Below, in pieces: positions 1 to 8,853 of a DNA stretch of 64,000 nt (its first letter is position 1; each line of letters begins with the position of its first letter). The DNA is from Bacillota bacterium (GTDB lineage: Bacteria; Bacillota; Clostridia; Acetivibrionales; DTU013): NCBI GenBank assembly GCA_023433505.1, contig JAEZCO010000009.1, positions 81,378-145,377 of the forward strand, read 5' to 3'. Below the pieces are notes generated by a model. It was given only the letters and a program-made list of their open reading frames with translations. It ran no database searches and was not told the origin of the DNA. A program made the position numbers and the translations under genes.

Positions 1-6
1 GTTATA

Positions 7-477
7 CTATTGCTTTTGTCCCTGGGTACCCTGCTGGCCTTGAACTTGTTGTGCTTGCTGCTTACTCTGGCCTTGTTGGCCCTGCTGCTGTCCCATGAGC
101 ATTTGGGGTATTTTGTCCAACATCTGGTTTAAAACATTATTGTCGGCCTTTTCACTGATGGGCAGCACCGATACATTGTCCTTATTGATAAGAATCACTG
201 CTTCGGTATTGATCTTTGCACCAAGTCCCAGTGCGCCCATTCCTGTATTTGCGTTGGCCTGTCCGGGTGCCGCCATATTCTGCTGGCCAGTGCCGCCCTG
301 TGCTTTGGCCGCCGAGTTACCGCTTCCGTAGCCCAGTGTTACGGAAACTATAGGGATGAGTGTCTTATCTCCATAGGTCACCGGGGAGCCCAGTACAGAT
401 TCTTTTTTAGTGAAGTCTTCCAGATTTGAAAAAAGTGTATCAATATTCTGCGTAAAATTTCCACTTTGATTATCCAT
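7..477 (-). CDS. ytfJ: GerW/YtfJ family sporulation protein
   Basis: This 156-residue protein has the layout of the YtfJ (GerW) family, forespore-made proteins needed for normal spore germination in Bacillus. An N-terminal segment of about 45 residues leads into a GTxxVIPIVSVTLG-like core (here KTLIPIVSVTLGYGSG). A Gly/Ala-rich linker follows, then a second conserved stretch (GLGAKINTEAVILINKDNVS) and a Gln/Gly-rich low-complexity tail from about residue 127. No signal peptide or membrane segment is visible. The start is supported by an AAGGAGG-type site 8-9 bases upstream. ytfI (DUF2953) lies 74 bases upstream on the same strand, the same pairing as in Bacillus, so the two are probably co-transcribed late in sporulation. 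The family assignment is firm; the role comes from homologues. Confidence 0.9.
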   Translation of the reverse strand: MDNQSGNFTQNIDTLFSNLEDFTKKESVLGSPVTYGDKTLIPIVSVTLGYGSGNSAAKAQGGTGQQNMAAPGQANANTGMGALGLGAKINTEAVILINKDNVSVLPISEKADNNVLNQMLDKIPQMLMGQQQGQQGQSKQQAQQVQGQQGTQGQKQ

Positions 478-551
478 GTCGTTTCCCTCCTTATAAGCAG
501 CTGAATTCGGCGCTCAAAGAGAGCTTTCTCCATGGTCCGCCGTAGTATTAG

Positions 552-1070
552 TTATCCCCTTGAATGATAAATATATGCCCTGTATAAATTGACCAGTGTG
601 GCGCCGGGATTCAGCTTTGCTGCGGCATTAATACTAACATAGTTTTTTTCCGCCATAAAATCGGGATTGTGTTCGATGGAATCTATATCGATTAACCGCG
701 TAGCGATATTCACCGCACCGCAGGCTATGCCGGTTACGGAGGGGTCCCGGAAGCCATAGGCGGCACTGACATGAATATCCCATGGCTGTACCTGCCTTAT
801 AAGCTTCAGGTTGAATTGACTTTTCTTCCCCTGGCGGCCTCCCTGCATCAGCTTTTTTTCATAGACCTTTTTGTTAAAAATATGCACTGCCAGTACAGGG
901 CTTTCATTTTCAAGCGCAATCACCGCTTTAAAAAAGGGAAAAAGCCATAGAACCGTTATGCGAATATCATCCTTATCGGAATTGAAGGCGAACAATACCT
1001 GCATTGCTGCGGCAAAGAGCAGATAAATGAATAGCAGTACGATTGCAAGCAGTATATATAAAAAAATCAT
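552..1070 (-). CDS. ytfI: DUF2953 membrane-anchored protein (YtfI-like)
   Basis: This 172-residue protein starts with one strong hydrophobic segment (residues 2-28) followed by a soluble domain with the features of DUF2953. It has the early FxxxxxDIRITVLWLFPFFK strand pattern and a basic linker (KKLMQGGRQGKK). The conserved pattern around GFRDPSVTGIACGAVN and the C-terminal INAAAKLNPG match too. It is shorter than many family members (about 200-230 residues), mainly in the linker. It sits upstream of ytfJ on the same strand, as in Bacillus, which supports a sporulation role. Its biochemical function is unknown. Residues 1-28 probably tether it to the membrane with the domain outside the forespore cytoplasm, but the topology is inferred. 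Confidence 0.82.
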   Translation of the reverse strand: MIFLYILLAIVLLFIYLLFAAAMQVLFAFNSDKDDIRITVLWLFPFFKAVIALENESPVLAVHIFNKKVYEKKLMQGGRQGKKSQFNLKLIRQVQPWDIHVSAAYGFRDPSVTGIACGAVNIATRLIDIDSIEHNPDFMAEKNYVSINAAAKLNPGATLVNLYRAYIYHSRG

Positions 1071-1297
1071 GTAGTTACCTCAATTCTCCAGTGCTTTCAA
1101 GCTGCATTTTTTATTAACCCTAGCTTATCCTGCCTGATTTATTCTATTCGAATGAAAAACTTCCAGGTTATTTTTACGGTTGTAAAAATCCTTAAAGGAA
1201 TAATCAAAGCTGCATGGTAAATTCTTAGCAATATATGGTATAATCTAAGCGGACAAAGGAGAACAGGAAATTAAAACATTTGAAGAGGTAAGAATTC

Positions 1298-2809
1298 TTG
1301 ATAAAGGCTTTTTTTCAATTTTTTGAAAAAATTTTGAAAAGCTTGTTTTTAAAGATGGACTTTAAAAATAACTTGGAATTTGAAAAAAGATATATTGCCC
1401 TGGCTCTGCAGAGGGGAAAATTGTTTAAGTGGGTAGTCCTTGTCATAAGCTTTTATGACTTTTATCTTGATTGGGTCTTATATAAAGAAAATCATACGGA
1501 TATAATTTACCGTCACAATCTTATAAAAATACATAGTGCGATCTTTATTGCCGCCCTTGCTTTTATTGTAATTTACAATTTGCTTGAGAAGGCGGAACGG
1601 TATAAGTTTCCCTCCCTTGCAAAGGCTGTAATCCTTTTCGACATGTTTTTAACGATTTTCGTCGCGTCGGGTCTGTCCCTGAATAGTCAGAGGTTTACCG
1701 GAAACATTGATGCATACATCATGATCCTTCTAACGGTGGCATTGGTTATTCCCCTATATCCCAAATGGGTGTTGGGAATATATACGCTGAACCATATTTT
1801 CTTTCTGATAGGTCTTTCTTATTTTTGCAAAAATAATACCGCCATTGTTAAGCAGTTTAACTCTACGACCACATTATTGGTAGCGTTTGTTCTGTTCCTG
1901 ATCATATATCAATACAATGTAAAAAACTTTTTATATGAAGAAATGCTCAAAGAGGATAAACGAACCTTTATAAAAATGTTTGAGACAAACCCCCTCCCTT
2001 TATTGATATCAAGCTTTGAAGGGGGTAAAATCCAATATGCAAATTATAAGGCCATGGTATTTTACGATATTGGGGAGAAACTGCCGGATGACCTTAATCA
2101 TAAGGAATTGTATAAAAATATCTCCGATTTAAGCGTAATTTATGAAATGCTGGAAGTGAACGGGAAAGTGAATAATTATGTGGTAGAGCAAAAAACCTTA
2201 TCGGGGCAGCTTAAATGCGCAATCGTAAACTATGAACTGATTGATTATTTTGGAGAGAAATCCATTATAAGCGGCGTTGCGGATATAACCGAATTAAAAA
2301 GAATGGAAAATGAACTAACCATACACGCATCTACGGATGCATTAACCGGTGTTTTAAACAGAAGGGCCGGAATGGACCTTATGAAAAGGAAATTCGAAAC
2401 AGCCGGGCATGAAACAGAGGAATTTCATCTTTGCTTTTTTGACATAGACGGCCTTAAGGCGGTAAATGACAAGTTCGGGCATTTGGAGGGGGACTCTTTA
2501 ATTATGGATGTTTGCAGGGTGATAAGAGAAGAAATCAAACCGGAGGATACCATTTTCCGTTATGGCGGAGATGAATTCATGATACTGTTTGATCATTCCT
2601 GCGAAGAAGAAATAAAAAAGACCTGCAGCAGAATAGAGGAAAGCTTTGAAGCTTTGAACAGGAATAAACAAAAGCCTTATCTTATCAATGTAAGCACGGG
2701 GGTATTCTCTTATAAGCAGGAAATGAATCTGGAGCTGGAGCAGTTAATTGAAATCGTAGATAAAAACATGTATGACAATAAAGCAAAGAAAAAGCAATCA
2801 CGGGGATAG
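1298..2809 (+). CDS. Membrane PAS-GGDEF diguanylate cyclase
   Basis: This 503-residue protein is predicted to make c-di-GMP from two GTP. Residues 40-215 form about six membrane helices, a sensor module of uncharacterised type. Residues 225-335 look like a PAS domain, and residues 340-503 are a GGDEF domain with an intact active-site motif RYGGDEF near residues 421-427. The position of the inhibitory RxxD site, five residues before GGDEF, reads KPED, so classical product inhibition is probably lost. I chose the TTG start at 1298 because GAGG lies about 9 bases upstream; a TATAAT -10 element lies at 1239-1244. The 3' end overlaps the convergent ROK gene by 12 bases. The signal it senses cannot be told from sequence. 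Confidence 0.9.
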   Translation: MIKAFFQFFEKILKSLFLKMDFKNNLEFEKRYIALALQRGKLFKWVVLVISFYDFYLDWVLYKENHTDIIYRHNLIKIHSAIFIAALAFIVIYNLLEKAERYKFPSLAKAVILFDMFLTIFVASGLSLNSQRFTGNIDAYIMILLTVALVIPLYPKWVLGIYTLNHIFFLIGLSYFCKNNTAIVKQFNSTTTLLVAFVLFLIIYQYNVKNFLYEEMLKEDKRTFIKMFETNPLPLLISSFEGGKIQYANYKAMVFYDIGEKLPDDLNHKELYKNISDLSVIYEMLEVNGKVNNYVVEQKTLSGQLKCAIVNYELIDYFGEKSIISGVADITELKRMENELTIHASTDALTGVLNRRAGMDLMKRKFETAGHETEEFHLCFFDIDGLKAVNDKFGHLEGDSLIMDVCRVIREEIKPEDTIFRYGGDEFMILFDHSCEEEIKKTCSRIEESFEALNRNKQKPYLINVSTGVFSYKQEMNLELEQLIEIVDKNMYDNKAKKKQSRG

Positions 2810-4039
2810 CTTGAATTCGTGTCCTTTAAACAGCCGGTCAAGAATAATTGCCGCAGAGCCGGCCACCGGAGCTTTGTGGCGAAAGGCAGAAATTTCAACA
2901 GGGATGCTTTTGTAACTGCTGCTGAAGAAGCGCTTGTTGATGTCCGCCTCCAGCCTTGCGGCTGCCAGGTCGCCGGCAAGTGCTATTTCATGCCCCAGAT
3001 AGATGACCTGGGGGTCAAAAATGTTAATTACTGATATCAAACCGTAAGACATGTATCTGCACAGCATTTCAACCATTTCCGACGCCAGTGCGTCACCCAT
3101 GAGGGCACAAGCTGCAATATCCGTCCACCGGATTTTTTCAAGGCGCTGCAGTGCGGAAGGAGTTCCTGCCAAAAGGGACTTTTCGGCTTGCCTGACGATT
3201 TCCGGAATATTGGCGTAAAGCTCGAGACAGCCTGAATTGCCGCAGGAGCATCTGGGACCGTTAAAATTGATGGTGATATGTCCTATTTCTCCGCCAAAGC
3301 CCATATCTCCTTCGAACAGGGTGCCATTTGCAATAATTCCCGCGCCAATGCCGTTGGTAACCCCGATATAGACAAAATTCCCGGTATTTTTCCCCTTCCC
3401 GTACAGCTTTTCGGCAAGTGCCGAGGCATTCATATCGTTGTTGATATATACCTCATAGCCGAAGCCTTCCTGGAGCAGCTTCTTGATCGGGATATCTCCC
3501 ACGTTGTGAAAGTTGGCCGGTTCCAATATAATGCCGTTTTTTAGGTCCAGAGGGCCGATACAGGACACACCAATGCCGATGATTTTTTTATCCGCTGCTA
3601 CGCTGGAAGCAAGAACCGATGTTATCAGCCTTATAATTTTATCAATAAAGGATTTCCTGGTCTCATCCTTTGAAAAGCTGCAACTCATCTCAAGGATGTT
3701 TTCACATTTCAGGTTTGCCAGGGTAACGATGGCATAATCCCTGGAAATATAAAGTCCGACAGCAAGATAGATCTCCGTGTTTGCCATAAGATATACGGGT
3801 TTTCTTCCGCTGGAGCCGGTGGAAATTGTCTCCTGGGATTCGCTTTTTTCCGATACAAAGCCTTCGCTGATCAATCCGTTTACAATATTGGTGATGGACA
3901 TTTTGCTCAGGCCCGTCTGCCGTGCGATATCAACCCGTGAAAGATTGGTGCCCGTACAAATCATTTTCAGGACCAGAGATCTGTTTATTATTTTTGACGA
4001 TTGGTGGTTTGAACCGTTGATCAGTTTTTTGTTCGCCAT
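2798..4039 (-). CDS. ROK family transcriptional regulator (NagC/XylR type)
   Basis: This 413-residue protein combines an N-terminal winged helix-turn-helix (residues 20-70, with the pattern SRVDIARQTGLSKMSITNIV) and a ROK sugar-kinase-fold domain (about 90-400). The ROK zinc site CxCGxxGCxE is present (CSCGNSGCLE). The ATP-binding segment IGVTNGIGAGII and the DLK/NNDMNA sugar-binding region are also recognisable. Such proteins usually repress sugar-use operons and release DNA when they bind a sugar or sugar phosphate. GGAGG lies 6 bases before the ATG. It is divergent from the membrane protein at 4265 and convergent with the cyclase. No obvious target operon adjoins it; the chitobiose phosphorylase 19 kb away is only a speculative target. 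Confidence 0.9.
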   Translation of the reverse strand: MANKKLINGSNHQSSKIINRSLVLKMICTGTNLSRVDIARQTGLSKMSITNIVNGLISEGFVSEKSESQETISTGSSGRKPVYLMANTEIYLAVGLYISRDYAIVTLANLKCENILEMSCSFSKDETRKSFIDKIIRLITSVLASSVAADKKIIGIGVSCIGPLDLKNGIILEPANFHNVGDIPIKKLLQEGFGYEVYINNDMNASALAEKLYGKGKNTGNFVYIGVTNGIGAGIIANGTLFEGDMGFGGEIGHITINFNGPRCSCGNSGCLELYANIPEIVRQAEKSLLAGTPSALQRLEKIRWTDIAACALMGDALASEMVEMLCRYMSYGLISVINIFDPQVIYLGHEIALAGDLAAARLEADINKRFFSSSYKSIPVEISAFRHKAPVAGSAAIILDRLFKGHEFKLSP

Positions 4040-4198
4040 CCTAACCTCCCCGGGTCCGTGATACCAAGGTGTATAATTTTATTTTCCCCAGTAATCTTAC
4101 TCCTTATCGTTTTAACGTGTCAAATGAAAAACGTAAAAAGTTTAATTTATAAATATACCCTGAATGAATACCCCTAAAACATTATTCCTTCGACATAG

Positions 4199-4227
4199 TT
4201 TACAAAACATTGCTTTTCCACTATAAT
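4199..4227 (+). promoter_or_regulatory. SigA-type promoter before membrane protein gene
   Basis: TTTACA (4199-4204) and TATAAT (4222-4227) are separated by exactly 17 bases. The -10 box overlaps the first possible in-frame ATG at 4226, so translation must start downstream, at the ATG at 4265, which has AGGAG 9 bases before it. Confidence 0.7.
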
Positions 4228-4264
4228 GGAAAAGGTATACGGTTTACAGCAGGAGCATGATTCG

Positions 4265-5140
4265 ATGGTGAATTGGTCGGTTACGGTACCCCTTTTAATT
4301 AATACAATAGTTGTCTCTATTCCGGAGCAGTTGTTTTTTGTTATATTTTCTCTTTTCTTAATGAGAAGATATGATTTTCTGGAATTCAAAAGATCAAATG
4401 TCATGCGTGTTGCCATAGCCGTTATTCCTGCGGCTTTCCTTTCAAACATACTGAGAGGGCTGCTGGGAATGGATATGAATTTTGCACTGCTGGCTGGCGT
4501 CATCACACTGTTTGCAGTCCTGGTAATTGTCTTCCGTATCCGCAGTGCCAAAGGTATTTTCAAAGCCTTCCTTTCCACTGTTTTATGCTTTTTAGTCGTT
4601 TTATTGACCCAGCTTCTTTATTTTCCTCTTATCCTATATGGGACAAGCATCACTGCCGAGCAGTTGAATCAATACGGGCCGCTGGTCATACTGCTGTCCT
4701 TATTCGACAGGGCCGTCCAAATCAGCATTCTGGGCATATTGTTTCTAAAAAAACGCAGCTTCATGAAGCTGAATTTTTCTAAAGTCATTACCAGAAATAA
4801 AACGCTGGCCTATTTATTCGGCGGTGTGGCTGCGATGAATCTGACTTTTGTTTACGTGATGTGCCTCCTTATCTATGCAGACAGGGTCCTGATGGGGCTG
4901 GAGCCGGTCCTGCAAATAACTATTGTTGTTTTCACCATTGCTTTTCCTGTCATCAATATGGCCGTTTTATTCGGTGTTATCAATTATTCCGTTAACAAGC
5001 ACACCCATACAAGGGTATATGTGCAGGAAGAGTCAAGAGTTCTGAGGGTCCTGGTAAAACTGCTGCTGCTGCAGAAAAGATACGATGAGATCGACCCCGA
5101 AATCGAGTCCTTTGAAAATGAAGTCAGGAAGCTGAAATAA
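4265..5140 (+). CDS. Seven-helix membrane protein of unknown function
   Basis: This protein of 291 residues has about seven hydrophobic segments covering the first 240 residues, then a charged cytoplasmic tail of about 50 residues (from HTHTRVYVQEESRVLR). That layout matches the membrane sensor part of AgrC-like or other peptide-sensing histidine kinases, but there is no histidine-kinase or ATPase domain, so it is a stand-alone membrane module. The start at 4265 is preferred over an ATG at 4226 because the latter lies in the -10 box and AGGAG is at 4251-4255. In Firmicutes the same position before mazG is often held by the flippase-like YabM/SpoVB, but I see no MATE-like signature here. Function unknown. 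Confidence 0.75.
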   Translation: MVNWSVTVPLLINTIVVSIPEQLFFVIFSLFLMRRYDFLEFKRSNVMRVAIAVIPAAFLSNILRGLLGMDMNFALLAGVITLFAVLVIVFRIRSAKGIFKAFLSTVLCFLVVLLTQLLYFPLILYGTSITAEQLNQYGPLVILLSLFDRAVQISILGILFLKKRSFMKLNFSKVITRNKTLAYLFGGVAAMNLTFVYVMCLLIYADRVLMGLEPVLQITIVVFTIAFPVINMAVLFGVINYSVNKHTHTRVYVQEESRVLRVLVKLLLLQKRYDEIDPEIESFENEVRKLK

Positions 5141-5314
5141 GTAGGGAAAAAATCCAATGCATTGCATCAAATCTTTTTTTTTGATATATTCTAATAAATA
5201 GCTGAAATATAGCTGTTTTTTTATCTGGAGAGAGCGAGGCTTGACAGTACCGGATTTGGCGCTTCGGCATTCCGGGAGTCTTTGCCGCAGGATTGGATAT
5301 AGGAGATGTGAGCT

Positions 5315-6109
5315 ATGCTGAAAGACAAATATGATTTGAAGGACCTGCTGGATATCATGGCACTGCTGCGAAGTCAAAACGGCTGCCCCTGGGACAGGGA
5401 GCAGACCCATGACAGCATAAAGCGGTATATGATCGAAGAAACTTATGAAGTGCTTGAGCAAATAGACAATAAGGACAGTGTGAAGCTGTGCGATGAATTG
5501 GGGGATCTGTTGCTTCAGGTAGTTTTTCATGCCCAGATCAGCAAGGAGAACGGCGAATTTGATATGGGCGACGTCATTACCGGCATCTGCCGGAAGCTGA
5601 TTTCACGGCATACCCATGTTTTTGGCGAAGCACAAGCGGACACTCCGGAAAAGGTTGTGGAAAACTGGGAAGAGATCAAAAAAAGGGAAAAGGGCATCGA
5701 AAGCCATACCGGCGTATTGAAGGATGTGCCCTCAAATCTGCCTGCTCTCATGCGAAGCTTCAAGGTCCAGCAAAAAGCAGCCAGGGTGGGCTTCGACTGG
5801 GATAAGGTGGAGGATGTCATTGCCAAGGTGGATGAAGAAATACAGGAACTGAAGGATGTATATAAAAGTAATAATATGGAAAGAATAACGGATGAGATGG
5901 GAGATGCGTTTTTTGCTTTGGTCAATCTCTCCAGGTTCCTGAAGGTTCAGCCCGAGCTGGCGCTGACTGGGACCACCAACAAGTTCATTCAACGGTTTGA
6001 ATACATTGAGGGCGAAAGCTTGAAAAACGGAAAAAAACTGGAGGAAATGAACCTTGCAGAAATGGATGAGCTCTGGAATGAGGCCAAAAGACGTTTTTCC
6101 GAAAAATAA
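5315..6109 (+). CDS. mazG: Nucleoside triphosphate pyrophosphohydrolase MazG
   Basis: This 264-residue protein is a full-length MazG, which hydrolyses NTPs and dNTPs to the monophosphate and pyrophosphate and is thought to clear aberrant nucleotides. Two MazG repeats are visible. The N-terminal one has CPWDREQTHDS and the metal-binding EExYE...DELGDLL pattern (residues 25-75). The C-terminal one has WDKVEDVIAKVDEEIQEL and EMGDAFFALVNL (residues 155-205). AGGAG lies 9 bases before the ATG. It opens the conserved block with hup, rqcP, yabP, yabQ and divIC. The 175-base leader contains a CCGGA/TCCGG hairpin at about 5253-5276 of unknown role. Confidence 0.95.
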   Translation: MLKDKYDLKDLLDIMALLRSQNGCPWDREQTHDSIKRYMIEETYEVLEQIDNKDSVKLCDELGDLLLQVVFHAQISKENGEFDMGDVITGICRKLISRHTHVFGEAQADTPEKVVENWEEIKKREKGIESHTGVLKDVPSNLPALMRSFKVQQKAARVGFDWDKVEDVIAKVDEEIQELKDVYKSNNMERITDEMGDAFFALVNLSRFLKVQPELALTGTTNKFIQRFEYIEGESLKNGKKLEEMNLAEMDELWNEAKRRFSEK

Positions 6110-6138
6110 ACATTAATTGTGATCAGGAGGATGTAGGG

Positions 6139-6414
6139 ATGAATAAAGCGGATCTGGTAAAAAGTATAGCTGAAAAAAGCGCATTGACCAAAATAGATGC
6201 GGAAAAGGCTTTGAATGCTTTCGTAGAAAGCGTGGAAGAGGCGCTTACCCAGGGCGATAAGGTTCAGCTGGTAGGCTTCGGCTCCTTCGAGGTGAGGGAG
6301 AGGGCTGAGAGGAAAGGCAGAAATCCTCAGACAAAGGCCGAAATAACGATAAAAGCATCAAAAGCGCCGATTTTTAAAGTAGGTAAGGCGCTGAAAGATA
6401 TGGTCAACGGATAA
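6139..6414 (+). CDS. hup: DNA-binding protein HU
   Basis: This 91-residue protein is a typical HU/IHF family histone-like protein. It begins MNKADLVKSIAEKS, has the helix-rich dimerisation half, then GFGSFEVRERAERKGRNPQT for the beta arm and the Pro-containing tip (RNPQT), and closes with the conserved K-rich helix. HU compacts DNA as a dimer without strict sequence preference and assists replication and recombination. It lies 29 bases after mazG and 48 bases before the probable rqcP start, so the three are probably one transcript, the usual order in Clostridia. The length and all conserved positions are normal. Confidence 0.97.
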   Translation: MNKADLVKSIAEKSALTKIDAEKALNAFVESVEEALTQGDKVQLVGFGSFEVRERAERKGRNPQTKAEITIKASKAPIFKVGKALKDMVNG

Positions 6415-6462
6415 CAGCCGGTGGGCTGGCCGGAAAGACCGAAAATGTGGGGGTGTAGTTTT

Positions 6463-6702
6463 ATGAGGATCGATAAATATTTAAAAAATTCCAGGCTTAT
6501 TAAAAGGCGTACTCTGGCAAATGAAGCCTGTGATACGGGGCATGTTTACATAAACGGCAAGGTGGCCAAGCCGGGAACGGAGGTCAACGTGGGAGACACC
6601 ATCGATATCCGTTTCGGAAGCAATCTGACGTCAGTGGAGGTTACTTCGGTAGCCGAACATGTATCCAAAGCCGATTCAAAGGAAATGTATATCATTAAAT
6701 AG
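6463..6702 (+). CDS. rqcP: S4-domain RNA-binding protein RqcP (YabO)
   Basis: This 79-residue protein is an S4 domain protein of the RqcP/YabO/Hsp15 type. In Bacillus it works with RqcH in ribosome-associated quality control, stabilising the P-site tRNA while alanine tails are added to stalled chains. The S4 core is clear: MRIDKYLKNSRLIKRRTLAN, then VYINGKVAKPGTEVNVGDTI. A longer reading from GTG at 6421 adds 14 residues with no family similarity, so the ATG at 6463, preceded by GGGGGTG, is chosen. It follows hup by 48 bases and is closed by a strong terminator at 6740-6764. Confidence 0.92.
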   Translation: MRIDKYLKNSRLIKRRTLANEACDTGHVYINGKVAKPGTEVNVGDTIDIRFGSNLTSVEVTSVAEHVSKADSKEMYIIK

Positions 6703-6739
6703 GGTATCATTAATAGGGTGCCTGACACCAGAAAAAAAT

Positions 6740-6764
6740 AATCCCCCTCCGGGGATTTTTTTTT
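6740..6764 (+). terminator. Rho-independent terminator after rqcP
   Basis: The stem AATCCCC/GGGGATT (6740-6746 with 6751-6757), loop CTCC, is followed by a run of T to 6764. It ends the mazG-hup-rqcP unit. Just upstream (6717-6729) is the small palindrome GGTGCCTGACACC, a motif often scattered in Firmicutes genomes. Confidence 0.9.
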
Positions 6765-6909
6765 GCGGCATCCGGCCATAGTCCGGGTCGCCAAAAGGCG
6801 AAGGGCTCAATGCCCCGGGACTTTTATTTAGGGATTCATAAAGCGAATTTTCTTGATTGTACATGCATATATATTAGTACTGTATGGAAGCAAGGAAAGT
6901 GAGGGATAA

Positions 6910-7203
6910 ATGATGATCGAAGATAAAAAAACACCGAAGCCGAAGGTACAGAACCTTATCCTTGAAAACAGGGAACGTCTGAGCATTTCGGGTGTAATTG
7001 ACGTGGAAAGCTTTAATGACGAGTCCGTAATCGTTGATACGGAGCTTGGGGTTCTGGTAGTCCGGGGAATGGACCTGCATATCAACAAGCTTAACATTGA
7101 CAGCTCGGAGTTAAGCGTTGAAGGAGATATCGTAAGCTGCGAGTATTCCGAAAGAGACGGTTCGAGATCGAAGGGCGGCTTTTTTGCCAGGATGTTTAAA
7201 TGA
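6910..7203 (+). CDS. yabP: Sporulation protein YabP
   Basis: This 97-residue protein belongs to the YabP/YqfC family. The conserved pattern is visible: LILENRERLSISGVIDVESFNDESVIVDTELG split over residues 14-45, followed by LVVRGMDLHINKLNIDSSELSVEGDI. YabP is made in the mother cell and, with YabQ, is needed for a normal cortex and coat in Bacillus. Two adjacent ATGs exist (6910 and 6913); AGTGAGGG lies 5-8 bases upstream. The stop codon overlaps the yabQ start (ATGA), indicating translational coupling. This pair immediately before divIC is a hallmark of endospore formers. Confidence 0.95.
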   Translation: MMIEDKKTPKPKVQNLILENRERLSISGVIDVESFNDESVIVDTELGVLVVRGMDLHINKLNIDSSELSVEGDIVSCEYSERDGSRSKGGFFARMFK

Positions 7204-7709
7204 CGGTATCTGTGGGGTCTCAGGCATACGTATTTCTTTGTTCTGTTATAGGCGGAGTCGTCATAGCGCTGCTCTATGATATTTTCCGGATACTCCGGAA
7301 AACCATAAAAACCGGCAGCCTGATTACATATATTCAGGATCTGTTATTCTGGATTCTGGTAGCGGTCATTATGTTTGCTACGGTTTATTACAGTAACGAG
7401 GGAGAGCTCAGGAGCTATATCTTCCTGGGGACTTTGCTTGGGGTTGTCCTATATGCTCTGCTGCTGAGCAAGACCGTCATGAATTCGTCGCTATTCATCA
7501 TAAGAATTGTAAAAGGAGTGCTCAAATTTCTGTGGACGGTTTTGTCATTTCCCTTCCGGGTCATCCTCCGGCTGCTGGCAATCCCGGGAAGAGCCGCCGT
7601 AAAATATGCGGGAAATTCTATGAAAAATGTAAAGCGCGCCGGCAGGAATAAGCTGTCTAAGGCGGCAATCTGGCGCAAAGCCTTTAAAAATATAAGAAAA
7701 AAAATTTGA
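7200..7709 (+). CDS. yabQ: Sporulation membrane protein YabQ
   Basis: This 169-residue protein overlaps yabP by four bases. It has the typical YabQ N-terminus: four hydrophobic segments in residues 5-125 with GGVVIALLYDIFRILRK between the first two and DLLFWILVAVIMFATVYYSNEGELRSY after. A strongly basic C-terminal tail follows. In Bacillus YabQ localises to the outer forespore membrane and is needed for cortex formation. It is probably co-transcribed with yabP from a mother-cell sigma factor; no convincing promoter is assigned here. Length and topology fit the family. Confidence 0.93.
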   Translation: MTVSVGSQAYVFLCSVIGGVVIALLYDIFRILRKTIKTGSLITYIQDLLFWILVAVIMFATVYYSNEGELRSYIFLGTLLGVVLYALLLSKTVMNSSLFIIRIVKGVLKFLWTVLSFPFRVILRLLAIPGRAAVKYAGNSMKNVKRAGRNKLSKAAIWRKAFKNIRKKI

Positions 7710-7856
7710 AATAAAGGATTTTCGTCCGAGACATAGAATTAATATAGGGTAGTAATGGTTTTGTTTGTTTTGCAAAAAGGAAAGGGACACACCCGGTAAG
7801 CCACGGGTCAAGATATTAGAAGGGAATGTCCCCTTTTGATAATGAGGAAACTGAAG

Positions 7857-8147
7857 ATGAGTAAAGGCAAAAACAAAAGAAAAAAATCCAAACTTGGGTT
7901 TATAGTATTGATGGTTATTTTCATTTATTTTGCATATATTGCCGTAGGCCAGCAAAAAATCCTGTACATGAAGGATGCAGATCAGAAGAAGATTCAAAGC
8001 AAAATCGATGAAGAGACAAAGGAAAATGAAGTGCTCCAGAAGGAACAGAAAGAGCAGAACAGTGACGCATATGTGGAAAAAATTGCCCGCGAGAAGCTGG
8101 GAATGGTAAAACCAGGCGAACGGGTATATGTGGATATAGGCAAGTAA
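7857..8147 (+). CDS. divIC: Septum formation initiator DivIC/FtsB-like
   Basis: This 96-residue bitopic protein has a basic cytoplasmic start (MSKGKNKRKKSK), one transmembrane helix (about residues 13-32) and an extracellular coiled coil. It ends with the family motif YVEKIAREKLGMVKPGE. DivIC pairs with FtsL and recruits FtsW/FtsI to the division septum. A reading from TTG at 7836 is possible, but GAGG at 7844-7847 places the ribosome for the ATG at 7857. The 147-base gap after yabQ contains an interrupted inverted repeat (AAAGGGACA near 7778 and TGTCCCCTTTT near 7827) with an inner ACCCG/CGGGT hairpin, of unknown role. Confidence 0.9.
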   Translation: MSKGKNKRKKSKLGFIVLMVIFIYFAYIAVGQQKILYMKDADQKKIQSKIDEETKENEVLQKEQKEQNSDAYVEKIAREKLGMVKPGERVYVDIGK

Positions 8148-8190
8148 AAGAAAAACCTCCAAAACTCTTGTAGCACCTGTAAACAAAGGC

Positions 8191-8219
8191 TTGACGAAAA
8201 ATTTGTTATACTATATAAT
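8191..8219 (+). promoter_or_regulatory. SigA-type promoter of the S1-domain gene
   Basis: TTGACG (8191-8196) and TATAAT (8214-8219) are 17 bases apart, giving a transcript leader of about 190 bases. The leader holds an ATAAGCG/CGCTTAT hairpin (around 8298-8321) and, just before the ribosome binding site, a weak ACGG/CCGT stem followed by TTTTTT (about 8369-8391) that could act as an attenuator. Confidence 0.75.
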
Positions 8220-8417
8220 CAATAGCGAAACGCATAATGGTTTCCCTGTTATGCTCTTCGGGTACATCCGATAAATAATACAAAAAATGATTCTTAATAA
8301 GCGTTAATTTTAGCGCTTATGATAATAAATTCATAATTCGTGCACAAGCCGGGAAATACTGTATCAAACGGGTAAAATCACCGTTTTTTATAAACTTTAA
8401 GGAGGATTTCTTTTTGT

Positions 8418-8846
8418 ATGCTTGTTGAGGTAGGAAATATTGTTGAAGGAACCGTCGCAGGGATTACCAGCTTTGGGGCGTTCATTCAACTGCCTGAAGG
8501 GAAAACGGGTCTTGTTCACATTTCGGAAGTAGCCGAAGAATATGTCAAGGACATAAAGACTCATCTTAAGGAAAATCAATCGGTCAAGGTCAGAGTTCTC
8601 TCGGTAGACAACGGTAAGATCAGCCTTTCCATTAAAAAAGCCATGGACCGCAAAACCAATCCCAGATTATGCAGACCACCTCAGGAAATCGATTGGAGCA
8701 GGAATTCGGCAGATTCTCTGTGCTTTGAAGACCGCCTTGCAAAATTCATGAAAGACAGTGATGAAAAAATGCATGATCTGAAAAAGAGCTTTGAATCCAA
8801 AAGGGGCAGCGGAGGATACAAGAAATCCGCACAGTTTTATGGTTAA
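8418..8846 (+). CDS. S1-domain RNA-binding protein (YabR-like)
   Basis: This 142-residue protein has one N-terminal S1 RNA-binding domain (residues 1-75), with the conserved VGNIVEGTVAGITSFGAFIQ and GLVHISEVAEEYVKDI. A charged, unstructured tail with KSFESKRGSGGYKKS follows. It corresponds to YabR, which sits after divIC in many Firmicutes and resembles the S1 domain of polynucleotide phosphorylase. Its exact role is unknown. AAGGAGG is at 8399-8405, 12 bases before the ATG. An in-frame TTG at 8415 has slightly better spacing, and the two options change the protein by one residue. Confidence 0.88.
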   Translation: MLVEVGNIVEGTVAGITSFGAFIQLPEGKTGLVHISEVAEEYVKDIKTHLKENQSVKVRVLSVDNGKISLSIKKAMDRKTNPRLCRPPQEIDWSRNSADSLCFEDRLAKFMKDSDEKMHDLKKSFESKRGSGGYKKSAQFYG

Positions 8847-8853
8847 CAGGAAC